A DNA stretch of 64,000 bases from Gyromitra esculenta (taxonomy: Eukaryota > Ascomycota > Pezizomycetes > Pezizales > Discinaceae). Numbering within the stretch: the stretch's first letter is position 1; each line of letters starts with the position of its first letter. The notes below the pieces were generated by a model. The model was not told where the DNA came from, did not search any database, and was given only the letters and a program-made list of their open reading frames with translations. Location of the stretch: NCBI GenBank assembly GCA_038503075.1, contig JBCAML010000010.1, positions 1 through 64,000 of the forward strand, given 5' to 3'. Position numbers and translations under genes: made by a program. Shown here in pieces: positions 10,879-21,251 of the stretch.

Positions 10879-11922
10879 AGGCTGATACGAAAGGCATTTG
10901 TAGGAGGTGATAGCAATACAGTATGTACTAGCTATAGGGAAATACGACTTGAAAGTATCTCAAGCTAAGCCCAGTGTGATATGAAATGCGGTTATATCGT
11001 TGGTTTTTTGTGAGAAGATATGTGGCTCACACGAAAAGTGAGCTTCTCAATGGACTATCCAATACCAAATTAAGCCTAGCTCGGGGCACTTTCAGGTCGT
11101 ATTTCCCTAGCACATACGGTAGTATTAGTTAATCATGGGTGTGGAATTACTGTTTGGAGTGAGCTAAATGCTGAAGTCACGTGTATCTGATAAGAGAAAA
11201 CCAAGCCGGATACTTAGCTCTCCTGAGGTTTATCCCAGATACAAAAATATCTTGCACCATTTTTTGATCCCTCACGGAGGGAGCCCATTGAGATTTTAGG
11301 CATCACTCCCTGTGAATAAGCTGTCGCGAGGAACCCTAACCCTGTACACTCTCGCTTTTCCACCACATTATCGGTATCACCGTGTCTCTAAATGTGTATA
11401 CAAATATACATATATTTGCCGGTTTCCAGCTGTTTTTTATCACTGAACAGTTCCTGATATAAGTACTGTATAGGTTGAACCCCGAGATCTCAGATCCGAA
11501 AAATCATAACCAACAGTCGGAATACCTCCAACGGCCTCCTCTCAGCAGTATGACTTCCCCTGCCAGCACCTTGATTTTTCTTATGAAGGCCACCATCAAG
11601 CCGATTTATACACAGGAATTCCACATAATGCACATGTTTTGATTCGCCATGGCGGTGAACAATTCTGCTGTTATGGGATCGCCCGTGCCAGGGGCCTAAT
11701 TTTGGTTGGTGGGGGCGGTTCTATCGTGAGTGCGGGGAAACAATAACGTAATATTATAGCTTGCCATCTCTAGAGTGACTACATCTAAACCACTATCACG
11801 GGCTGTAGATATCCAAACTTCGGAATCATAGCGAAACTCATAAAGCAAGTTCCCCTGAACTTAAATACTACCCAGTTGATTGTCTTTCTAACCTTTCGCC
11901 GTTAATAGAATACTCTACTACT
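10879..11922. other. Intergenic stretch with an interstitial CCCTAACCCT box
   Basis: No coding region is supportable. A short AACCCTAACCCT motif (two TTAGGG units on the reverse strand) lies near 11333-11344. Confidence 0.5.
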
Positions 11923-12621
11923 ATGTCGCTAAACCTAAACACCGATCCGCCATCTGGAATCTCGGGAATATCTCCGCTCACAGATTCCTTCATGGACGCT
12001 ATGAAGGCAAATACCGATGCCGTGTTCGCCCTGGCATCGCTCGAACACATGTCGACTGAGTATAAGTCACTTGCTTTAGCACTGCTCAAGGCGCACGCGG
12101 ACGCACTTTGGTGCGTATCGAGGGCTACGCTTGTACGAGCAGAAACTAGCAACTTTGCAGTGAAGGAGGTGAATGGAGAAGGGGTGGCGAGTAGAGGAGG
12201 AGAGGCTTTAGAGATTCAAAAGATAATGGCTGTGACGGAACGAACGAGAGCAGAGGCACAGAGGTCGGTTGCAGAGACCGGGAGACATGTAGCTGAGACG
12301 GAGAGAGTGAAGGCAGAGACCGGGAGATATGTGGCTGAGACGGAGAGAGTGAAGGCAGAGACCGGGAGATATGTAGCTGAGACGGAGAAGATAAAGGAAG
12401 AGTCGGAGAGAACCAGAACAGAGGCGAACAGGTTAATAGCAGAAAAAGAAAAAATACAGGCAGAAAGGGCTAAGTTTATTGTGGAAAAGGAAAAACTATG
12501 GGCGCAAAAGGATAGGTTCATTGCGGAAAAGGATAAGTTCACTGCGGAAAAGGATAAGTTCACTGCGGAAAAGGAAAGATTCTGGGCAGAGAAAGACAAG
12601 ATAATAGCACAAAAGAACTAG
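11923..12621 (+). CDS. Heptad-repeat coiled-coil protein
   Basis: An uninterrupted 232-codon frame. Residues 1-100 are mixed (MDAMKAN..ALASLEHMSTEY..ALLKAHADALW) and look globular or helical. From about residue 105 to the end the sequence is a charged coiled coil. Its first part uses a 14-residue unit (ERVKAETGRYVAET and variants, 42 bp at DNA level); its second part uses a 7-residue unit (AEKDKFT and variants, 21 bp). The units are multiples of a heptad, so the coil appears to have grown by in-frame tandem duplication. No signal peptide or membrane segment is seen. I do not recognise a family for the N-terminal part. An oligomerising scaffold or a fast-evolving lineage-specific gene is possible. 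Confidence 0.65.
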   Translation: MSLNLNTDPPSGISGISPLTDSFMDAMKANTDAVFALASLEHMSTEYKSLALALLKAHADALWCVSRATLVRAETSNFAVKEVNGEGVASRGGEALEIQKIMAVTERTRAEAQRSVAETGRHVAETERVKAETGRYVAETERVKAETGRYVAETEKIKEESERTRTEANRLIAEKEKIQAERAKFIVEKEKLWAQKDRFIAEKDKFTAEKDKFTAEKERFWAEKDKIIAQKN

Positions 12622-15048
12622 GATAGGTGCGGTCACTGGAGTAATGGTTAGTGGATGCCTAATAACTGCGGATCAAGATGGTTTCATAAACTTGTATGGA
12701 TATATTAAGATGGATATATGCCCACCAGGCTTTTGCATGATACAATAAACTAACAAACCTGGTCTTGGACAGGAACCGTTACCAATATTTATAGCCCATG
12801 GCTTCCGATGTTTACCAATCATTTGCCAATTGTGTTGGGAGGGTCTCAAATATCAAAATAGTTATAGCATTAATATTGGAAAATAATCAAGTGTTTGGCG
12901 CTGATATTACATGTACAGTATAAACTCTACCTATCGTAATTCGCCATCTAGTGATCCTTCAGTTTAGTCTAATTTCATGGTGCTTTCAACTCAAATGACT
13001 TTCCCAACTGTACTCGGGTGTGAGGGTAAATCTGGCGACAGGTAGCAGTACAACTCTATTCCCAGTGAGCTTAAACTGGTTTGAATTTCGTACTTTGGCA
13101 ATTAAATTTATTTAATATTTGATAGCATCCTTAATCCATGAGGCATTTCTACCAGGCTTCGTAGGGAGTTGTAGAGGGGGAAGAACTGTATCTCTTACCT
13201 GCACCGCCACCTACCGCCAGACTTACCCTCACACACGAGTACATCACCAGGTTGACTCTGCCCCACCGCTCTCCACCAATCGTATCCTAAGATCCTTTTC
13301 CACTTTTTCGCGTTAGTTGCACTACTGTGGCTTTCAGCCCATTATTCGATCTACGGGTGCTATTAGACACGCGGCTAAACATGCATAGAAGGGATGGAAC
13401 ATCGACCCGTGAAGAAAAACTAAACCAAAATGGGGGAACAAAAACTAATCCGCTGAGCTTTATGACCGATGTCCAATGTGGGCCATAACTAATGGCATTT
13501 ATATTCATTCCAAATAAAGACTAAAACACGTGTACACGATATTGAGACAATTTACCAGATAGAAGTGCTTACCGCAACAAAGATCAAGGGCAAGAAAACA
13601 AACATTGGCCAAAGTAGCATCAGTAGCTGAGAAATCCTTTGGGGAAGAGGAGTCGATTTCCGCCTAGCGTGTAAAAACAGGCACAGACAGATGTCCAGGG
13701 TTGCTCTTGCCGTAATCCAGCTGAGTTGTTTCGTGCTCATCCCCATTGTGTTTGAAGTGCGGGCTTCATGGATATAAACTAGGTTAAATTCCTAAAGGGC
13801 ATCCAATTTCTATTAGCCAAGTGTCTCCTGGATAACTAGATGAAATAAATACTCGCGAAATCAATCACTATCTCAGTTTTTTGATCAAGTATCTTAATCT
13901 CTCTCTCGACTTCGGCCTCTGTATCTTCAATAATTTTGAAAGATTATCGACCGCTGCTTTGCTGTCATTGAGCTCCTCATACAGATACTGCTTTCCCCAA
14001 AATCCTCTTCTAAGTCCACAGCTTTACGTGCTTGAGTCTACAGGGGAGCTCTGGCGTCGCTCGATTTTTGGGCGTCAAGTAAAAGCGTTCTTACAAAATT
14101 GACAATTTTCCCCTGTTTTTCCAGGAGTAATTTATGCTACAAAGCCACTAGTGGTTAACCCTGAATTTATTATAGTTATTACTTCATATGATATGAATAT
14201 CTCCCTATAGAATCAATACAAGGCAGTAACTAAATTACAAGTGGTAAGTGTCCCAGTAATATACAGCATCTACCAGATGTGCTATGGTTGACCATAAGCA
14301 CTATGGGGCCATACCTAAGGATACGAAAAGGACTACGGTACTCTCTTCTTTCTTGAAATTAGGGATAGCAGGGCACTCACGTTGGTATCGAAATCTTTGT
14401 TTGCCGCCTCTAAGAGCATTCGCCATTTGCAATTCTTGCATAAGTTAATAGCGATCAAGGCGAAGAAATCCACTCCATCATCAGGAATCCAATCAATATT
14501 GAGGGTACTGACAAATTCCACCGAGCGACGTATAGAGTTATAGTTTTAGGCCTAGGTAGATAAAGTTTCAGGGCTAGCATAAGGTTTCACATCTTCCAGG
14601 AATTTTTGCTCGTTTCAGTTGTGACCAGAAAATGTCTGCATATCTTTCCGGCAGATATGTATATCTCTGTTCTGCGCATGCAGAATTGGAATTAAGGCTG
14701 CGCGCGTGGGGTGTATGGCTGAACACTCAGATACCATCTTTACTGTCGAAACTCAACCACTTGAAAGTGCACCATTACGTGGCTAATGCACTGAGTGAGC
14801 CCTGAGTGGTTTTCCGGTTTTCTCTGCTACATTCAACACCATATCGGGTTTGGCTTGGGGCATAGCTAGGCCGAATCTTGACAGTAGATACTGTATGGGA
14901 GGTATAGTATTTAATCGTAATATCAACAGACCCCCCCTCAGTTACACCAATATAATAGTACTTTGCACATATCTCTACTACGTATACTCTATCGTTCTAC
15001 TCAACCCCTACCCACCTGCAAGAAGAGAGCCGTCAGCTCTCTACAAGC
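12622..15048. other. Intergenic region with possible reverse-strand gene debris
   Basis: Mostly without support for a gene. The reverse strand between about 13552 and 14521 contains scattered short frames: one with two hydrophobic segments (LLMLLWPMFVFLPLIFVAV, near 13560-13630), a charged coil-like stretch near 13880-13950, and VEFVSTLNIDWIPDDGVDFF near 14470-14520. The order hydrophobic end after coil faintly recalls CorA-like membrane proteins, but I could not join the pieces into a phase-consistent model. I treat it as unresolved debris. Confidence 0.3.
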
Positions 15049-16053
15049 ATGTCGTTGTTTCATCTTCCGAACGAGATTATATTCCAGATAGCTGGTTTCC
15101 TCCGCGTGAAAGATCTCAATTCCCTCCTCCGCAGCAATCATTTCCTACACATTCTTCTAACTCCGTTACTCCATAAGTTCGCGGTCCGAGATGTATACGG
15201 CCTACCTGCTCTTTGCTGGGCTGCAAGAAATGGATACGAACCGTTGGTCCGACTGCTCTTCGAGAAGGGTGGAGCAGATTCCCTCCAAGACCGTACTAGA
15301 GAGGCTGATTACGCCAAGACCTCATCCAGCTCATCCGGCTACGGCTATGACTATGACTATGACTATGACTACGACTCCGATTTCAGCGTCGACAGCGCTG
15401 GCCCTGGCATCCCACTCGGCTGGGCCGCACAGAATGGGCACGCCTCCATTGTAGCCTTCTTAGTGCGGAACGGTGCCGACACCACTGCTATTGGAGTGCG
15501 CGAAGCACCGCTGGTTTCGGCCGCAAGGTATGGTCACGACGAGGTCCTCGCGGTCTTGCCGGATAGTGGCGTCAACATCAATTCGGAGAGCGAAAACAGG
15601 CAATCGGCAATCTCGATCGCAGCACAGCTAGGGCACGGGTCGACGGTAAAGTTATTGCTCGAGAGGGGTGCGAACATCGAGGGACCCATAGAGGATGGTG
15701 AGCAGGACTCGGCGCTTTACAGCGCTGCTCGAGGGTGACATTTAGAAATATTTCTAATGTTACTGGACCATGGTTACCGTAACTGGGATGACGGTGAGGC
15801 CTCCCCGCTCGTCCAGGCGGCCTATCCTGGCTCCGAAGATATGGTAAACCAGCCTGCCGAGAGAGGGGCGTCGATTGATAAAATGGTCAATGTAGGCGAC
15901 CCTGGGCGCCAGGAGGGTCTATCGATGATGAGGACATTACTGGATTTGGGTAGGAAGTGGCTTCCTAATATAGAAGGCTTTCGGAAAAGGCTTGGGAGAC
16001 GGGGATTAGTGAGAAACAGAGGCCTGAGAAGAGAAATATTGCCAAGTATTTAG
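15049..16053 (+). pseudogene. F-box/ankyrin-repeat protein with in-frame TGA
   Basis: The frame starts MSLFHLPNEIIFQIAGFL, a typical F-box opening (LPNEI), then runs into ankyrin units (ALCWAARNGYEPLVRLLFEKG, PLGWAAQNGHASIVAFLVRNG and others). At 15736-15738 a TGA falls in the middle of an ankyrin repeat, where the family pattern is A-A-R-G-G-H. The same frame then continues HLEIFLMLLDHG and stays open to 16053. A single base change from GGA to TGA would explain the break. An acidic tyrosine run (YD)n at about residues 99-109 is coded by a TATGAC microsatellite. F-box/ankyrin proteins usually act as substrate adaptors of SCF ubiquitin ligases. If translated, the product is 229 residues with few repeats. 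The downstream part is also diverged, which favours a decaying gene. Confidence 0.75.
15340..15378 (+). repeat. TATGAC hexanucleotide microsatellite inside the F-box/ankyrin gene
   Basis: Four to five near-perfect TATGAC units in frame encode alternating Tyr-Asp. Unit length is a multiple of three, so copy-number change keeps the frame. Confidence 0.8.
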
Positions 16054-16833
16054 ACAGGCGCTGTTAGCCTGTATCCGTAGTGAAGTAATAGTACAGTGAT
16101 TCAGCTATCGTGCTTAATATTCCCAATATTTGCAGGACCATGGCCATGAGGGTTGGCCGCCGTGATGGGAGGTTGTGCGAGGCGTAGTTATACAGTAGAG
16201 AGGGGCTTTGATATCATCAAGTCAACGAAGGTCGAGCTACGGTGTTCATGATCGATGATGGGGGATATGTCCAATGTTTGTAAAGCTGTTGCTGGGAAAG
16301 ATTTTAAAGATCGACCATAAGCGCTGGGGGAGTTTGAGCATAGGGTGACTCTTCGAGACAGTATACTTTGGCCAGGAAGCATGTGTTAGACTCTTGGTGG
16401 GCAGAGGGTTCGATGTCGACATCAGGGGGATGACAGCAGTCAATGGGGTGGTTGGATCAAATCATCAAGGAAGCAAAACTATGATCACTTCCTTTCTGGA
16501 GCTTGAGACTGATCACCATATACATGCATTATGCACAATGGTTTGCATCTGTCGCATGAAATCATATTTTATCATCCGGATCTTTAATTCATCCTTTCAG
16601 TGTTTTTACTATTATTTGTTTATTTATTCAATAGGTCACCTTCAGTGTTTCACGATCTGGGCCTTCGTTTATATGACTGGAAATTGCGTTAATTTTATCC
16701 AACAGAACACTCTTTATGCGTACATCTGTACATGATAGGCAACCTCTGCTTCTCATTTTCCCAAACAGGCCATCTTTTTGCAGATTTGCCCCAGGCGGCC
16801 TGCATTAATCCTAAATACACTATTTTAAATATC
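16054..16833. other. Intergenic stretch
   Basis: Only short unconvincing frames; nothing supportable between the broken F-box/ankyrin gene and the 3' end of the cellulase gene. Confidence 0.5.
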
Positions 16834-19186
16834 CTAAACCGTCAAGGTATAATTAACCGCGTTGCCTGGCACTCGAGGGAAAAACTACGTATAACGCCGG
16901 TTAGTTTCAAGCGATTAGGATATGTAGGTTACAACGACTAACCTCGAATGTGAATGTTGTCGCCTTCCCAGCAGCTATAACTGCATTGCTTACGGCCTGC
17001 CAAAGGATGACATCGCTGCTGTCCCATCCGTATTGTCCATAAGTCTGTAAAATTATGGTGTGGTTAGCTATGCGGATCTTTTCTAGGCTGAAGTTCGAAG
17101 GGGGCTTACGATGCGCGCTTGCTGAAGAGCGGGCAAATAGGTAGTCCATGTGTCAAAGAGATAGGTGCCATCTGATTCTAGGGCTTTAACAGCTGCAACG
17201 TGGTTCCAGCCCTTCCAGGTGATCGGGATGTAGAGATCAGTACTAGCAACCGCCTTCGAGGATGTGGAACTTAGGACAGGCGTATCCCATTGCACAGCGA
17301 GGATCTGCGTGGAAGCTCCTGCGGAGTAGGTCACATTCAAAGTATCTTTAACACCAGCAGCGGCAGCAGTAGAGAACAAAGTCGACAGATAACTGGCAGT
17401 GAACACGATATTCGCTCCTGATACCGAGTAATCAGTACCAGAAACAAGTGTTTTCGCTGTGGATTTGATGGACGAGACGGTATTGCCGTTCAGGATATAC
17501 GGAAGACTCTGGGCGGCTACAGCATCTCCAACCTTGTGGAAAATGAATGCTGAGGTGCTCTGGGTTGCCGCGGAGGTATCGACGGTGCTGTCCGGGAGTG
17601 AGTTGGAGATCCCAGCAGTTCCCTTAATTATTATGTCGACGTCGACGAGATTGCGCCAGACATGGGTGGTGCGGTCCAGATCATCTGAATGAATGAGTTT
17701 AGTAAGAACCAGCAAGAATCCATGCCAATAGAGAGGCTCATACCTAATCCAGTCGCCCAGAGAACTGTAGAAGTGGAATACTTCTTCGCAGTCTTAATGA
17801 AAAAGTCATAATACTTCCACCTAGCAGCCGGCTCTGTGTTGGCGGAAAAGGCATTCCACTCCCCAATTATCAAAGGGACATCGGAGAAGTTGGCGCGCAT
17901 TCCCGCAATATCTGCTTCCAATGCAGTTTTGTCTGCGTCGGAACCCCAGGTGGTCGCACCCCACGCTCCAAAGGTGAACATATCTAATGCCTGTTAGAAA
18001 CATAATCACGACTATTCTTTGCCGGAAATTCGCTCGGCATGCTTACATGGTGAGTAGTAATGATACTGCAGAGCCCATGGCTGACTCTCATAACCTGCGG
18101 GGAACACAAACCACTGAGAAGTTTTGACGCTGTCTTCTCCAAGCCCGACGAGGGTTACAACACGCTGCGAATTATATCCACCAGCCGCTCTAATCGTCTT
18201 CAAGAACAGGCCATTCATCCTGTTCATTTGTGCACCATCTGCCGCAGTAGTTCCTACCGGCTCATTGAGTGGCTCGAATGCGAGGAGCGAGGACTTGCAC
18301 TTGAATCGTGCTCCGATCTGAGCCCAAAGACTGACAAATTTCTCCTCAATCATCGTGATGTTGGCTCCGGAGGCCGAGAAATCAGACCACTCCCAAGAGT
18401 CATGGTGCACATTGACAATGACGTAGAGACCGCGAGCGATTGCATAGTCAACAACGGTTTCCACTCTATCCATCCAGGCTGGAGTGACGGTCCATGATGG
18501 AGAGCCGGTAGAAAAATGGTCGGCCCAGGTTACTGATCTATGCATTAGCTCATATCAAAACCAAGTAGAAAACGGGTTTCGAACCTGGGATCCTGACACC
18601 CTTGAAACCCTTTGCTTTTACATCGTCGAAAACGGAAGCTGGAGTTAAGATATTTCCCCAGCTGGTCTCATCTGGGACAGCATCTAGAGTATTTCCCAAG
18701 TTCCATCCAGGGTTCATGTTTGTAATGAATGTCTGAGCTGTAATTGATGTGAAGGCTGTGGGACAGGCTGCTGCTGTTGAACTTGTTGTGGAGCTGATGG
18801 TAGTGGTAGTGGTACTCTTCGATGTAACAGTGCTTGAACTACTCGAAGCCTTAGACGACGTCGACGATGTCGTAGCTGAGGTTGTTACCGCAGTTCCGGG
18901 TAGGCATTGCGAGTAATCTTTTTGATAGTCAATGGCCAAATCTCAAATCCGAAGTGTTGGCTCCAACCTACATGCGTTTGAGTATGTGCAAGTATAGCCA
19001 GTTACGCATGTCATCGCTCCAGTCCAGTTAACACCACCACCTAGATATCGTAAGCAAAGTTGAAGATAGTCTGCAGGCCGCTCAGATCCCACGGAAATGG
19101 ATGGCCAACTTACACTGCCCATATGCCCCTGACTGGGCAAAGGCGGTGGGTAGAGTTGCGATCAGGGCAATCGAGAGTAACTTCAT
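16834..19186 (-). CDS. Secreted modular endoglucanase: CBM1 - GH5 - CBM_X2 - CBM46-like
   Basis: Eight exons join in phase (19186-19114, 19040-18972, 18917-18585, 18532-18047, 17983-17744, 17684-17110, 17044-16943, 16884-16834) to give 642 residues. Residues 1-18 are a signal peptide (MKLLSIALIATLPTAFAQ). A fungal CBM1 follows (GQCGG..W.G...C..GY.C, ending SNAYYSQCLP), then a Ser/Thr linker. The GH5 domain starts at GWNLGNTLDA..ETSWGN. Its acid/base is Glu249 in LNEP and its nucleophile is Glu362 in IIGEW; HHD and HYYSP are also present. After it comes an Ig-like CBM_X2 (LPYILNGN to ILAVQW) and a final CBM46-like module (IPITWKGWN to PRVPGNAVNYTLTV). GH5_4-CBM_X2-CBM46 is an architecture known from bacterial endoglucanases, so the fungal CBM1 at the front is noteworthy. 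It should cleave beta-1,4-glucan or xyloglucan outside the cell. Confidence 0.92.
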
Positions 19187-19267
19187 TGTAAGTCTTCCTC
19201 TAACTGATCCGCGATTGGCCTTTGGTCTGGCTGTGGAGAATGAGGTTCTTGGGGGGCTTCCTTGGCT

Positions 19268-19276
19268 TATTATATA
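19268..19276 (-). promoter_or_regulatory. TATA box of the cellulase gene
   Basis: On the reverse strand the sequence reads TATATAATA about 85 bases before the cellulase ATG at 19186, a normal distance for a fungal TATA box. Confidence 0.5.
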
Positions 19277-20730
19277 CAGATATCTTACAACCTAGCGGCG
19301 GACAATCGGCATAGAATTTGTGATGATATTGATAGACTCTACGAGTCCTAGGATGAACACTGAGTCCTGCGCTTCGGGAGAAACGACTTTGGTCTCTGTT
19401 AGTTCCGAATGGGCTATGGAACCCATGTCACTACCCTGTGAATAGGATTCACGACGGCTGAATATGGAAAATCCTGCAATATAATATATCTAATTAACCT
19501 TGAAATACTTCTCTAGAGCTCCGACACGGATACCTCTTCTTCTTTTCCGATCGTGAGTTGGCGAAAATGAGGGATACAAGCAAGGAAAAGTAGGTTGGAA
19601 ATATCAGACCTTGCTGAGAGATGAACGGCCTCTGTTCCTGCATGGATCTGCGGGTTCAGGCTGTGAAAGTTTCCGAAAACTCGGATTTGTGCGACGATGA
19701 GCTCAATAACGCGCTCGGGGTTTCGGTGTGGATGCGGGGTGCTGTTGCCTTCTTCCCGGTATTAATTGCCTGCCTTCCCCCAATTTCCGGGGCCTGGCGT
19801 CCAGAAGCAGTAAGGCTTGATGCACTCCTACAACCTCAACAAGCTACAATATATGCCCGCCAATATAACGTGGAGTATTGGCTAGAAGGCTTATATCACG
19901 ATGGATGTCTCATGCTCCTGTCAATCAGTCGCATGGTGCCATCCAGCATGCCAGTAAGTATATTAAAAGGCGCTATAGGATCGTAGGGCCGCTCACCGTC
20001 TAGATAACACCCCTCGGTAAGGCCGGAAGCCGTCTTGTCGCCCAACCCTGGCTCAGATCATGGCGCCAATGGAGAAAGTAGTGTAGCAAACACCATCCAG
20101 TCCCGAGTCAGCTACACCTCACTATCCCGTACACCTCACTATACCAGATCTCTTGGTGCTTCCTGTTTACAAAATCCTATGGTCAAATTACCCCCTTCTA
20201 GTGCGAAGGTAGGTTTGCTGCCCCAGACTCAGCCTTGAAACCCGGCGTATCATTTACAGCACCACTGCAATCTAGTACGATCCTGAGTTTCTAAAGCAAG
20301 AGCAACTGTCGCTCTGGTGTTGGGGCAAGCCTTTTGGCCTAATGCATCCTCAGCTAGGGGTATATATCCTGAACTTCAACCTATTGCTATCTAAAATTAA
20401 TATAAGTCAATAAGAGCCTGGGGGCCTGAAGGCGTTATGCCAGGGTATTCCGTCCAATACCACCCGGGTTGCCCATAGATCGTTCGATTATCAGTTTTAC
20501 TGGGTTTCAATGCACCCAGTGAATTCAAACGTCTGCGTAGGGTCTGCAACGTATCGATACTTTCGAAAATTTGTCTACCAAAAGCTACAGCTAGTACATA
20601 CCGCAATCTCTAGGGCCAGCCTCGGGCCCGTGTGAATACAAATAGTAATTTCAAGGATAATACAGCTAATCGCTAGAAGTTATGAGATGCCACGCGTGAA
20701 CTTGGTGACCGTTTGTAATTAGTCTAAGAT
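19277..20730. other. Intergenic region upstream of the cellulase
   Basis: No supportable gene. The forward frame 19621-19986 (121 codons) shows no domain. The stretch probably includes the cellulase control region. Confidence 0.45.
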
Positions 20731-21251
20731 GAGCGAACGTTTACAATACCATGGCCGACAGGGGGGGTCAGTTTAACATGCCATGCGGTATCATGTTAAT
20801 GAAACTTGGACCGCCTACCAGCCACAGCACCAGTACATACACCACACACACCTAGAGAATACAGGTAAAAAAAGCTCGCTTCTTGGGACCTACTAGACAC
20901 TGCCTTTCTGTTAAATCATTGGTTTAATGGTTCGTGTTAAGGCTTATTTGGTTCGTGTTAGGGAGTTTTGCTTTTGAAGAGCTTCTGTTAGGTAGATCTA
21001 GGATTGGGGGTTTTAGTTTAGAAGGGCTAGGGTTAGGGAGTGTTTATAGGGGAGCCCCCCTCTTTGGAATATTTCAAATAACTAGAGTAGTATGTTTTTT
21101 TCTTGGTGGATAAAGCGAATTTTTTTACACGTATTCCTTAGTGTACATATTGGTGTTGTGGCTGGTAGATGGTCCAGGTTTCGTTGACATGGTACCGCAT
21201 GGTATGTTAAACTGACCCCCCTGTCGGCCATGGTATTGTAAACGTTTGCTC
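20731..21251. mobile_element. MITE with long terminal inverted repeats (521 bp)
   Basis: The left end GAGCGAACGTTTACAATACC and the inverted right end GAGCAAACGTTTACAATACC match. The match continues inward for roughly 110 bases through GGCCGACAGGGGGGTCAG, GTTTAACAT and CTACCAGCCACA with scattered differences. The centre has no coding capacity. It is a non-autonomous DNA element. I could not find a clear target-site duplication, so the superfamily is open. Confidence 0.8.

Noticed and set aside
12216..12599. Reverse-strand 127-codon Ser/Phe-rich frame opposite the coiled-coil gene
   Set aside because: Mirror frame created by the heptad repeat DNA; the forward frame has the better start and composition.
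13552..14521. Reverse-strand pieces resembling a CorA-like membrane protein
   Set aside because: The hydrophobic pair and coil are suggestive, but the pieces could not be joined in phase and lack the family's signature motif.
15736..15741. Programmed stop-codon readthrough at the TGA
   Set aside because: The following bases are CAT, not the CTA context known to promote readthrough of TGA, so nonsense mutation is the simpler reading.
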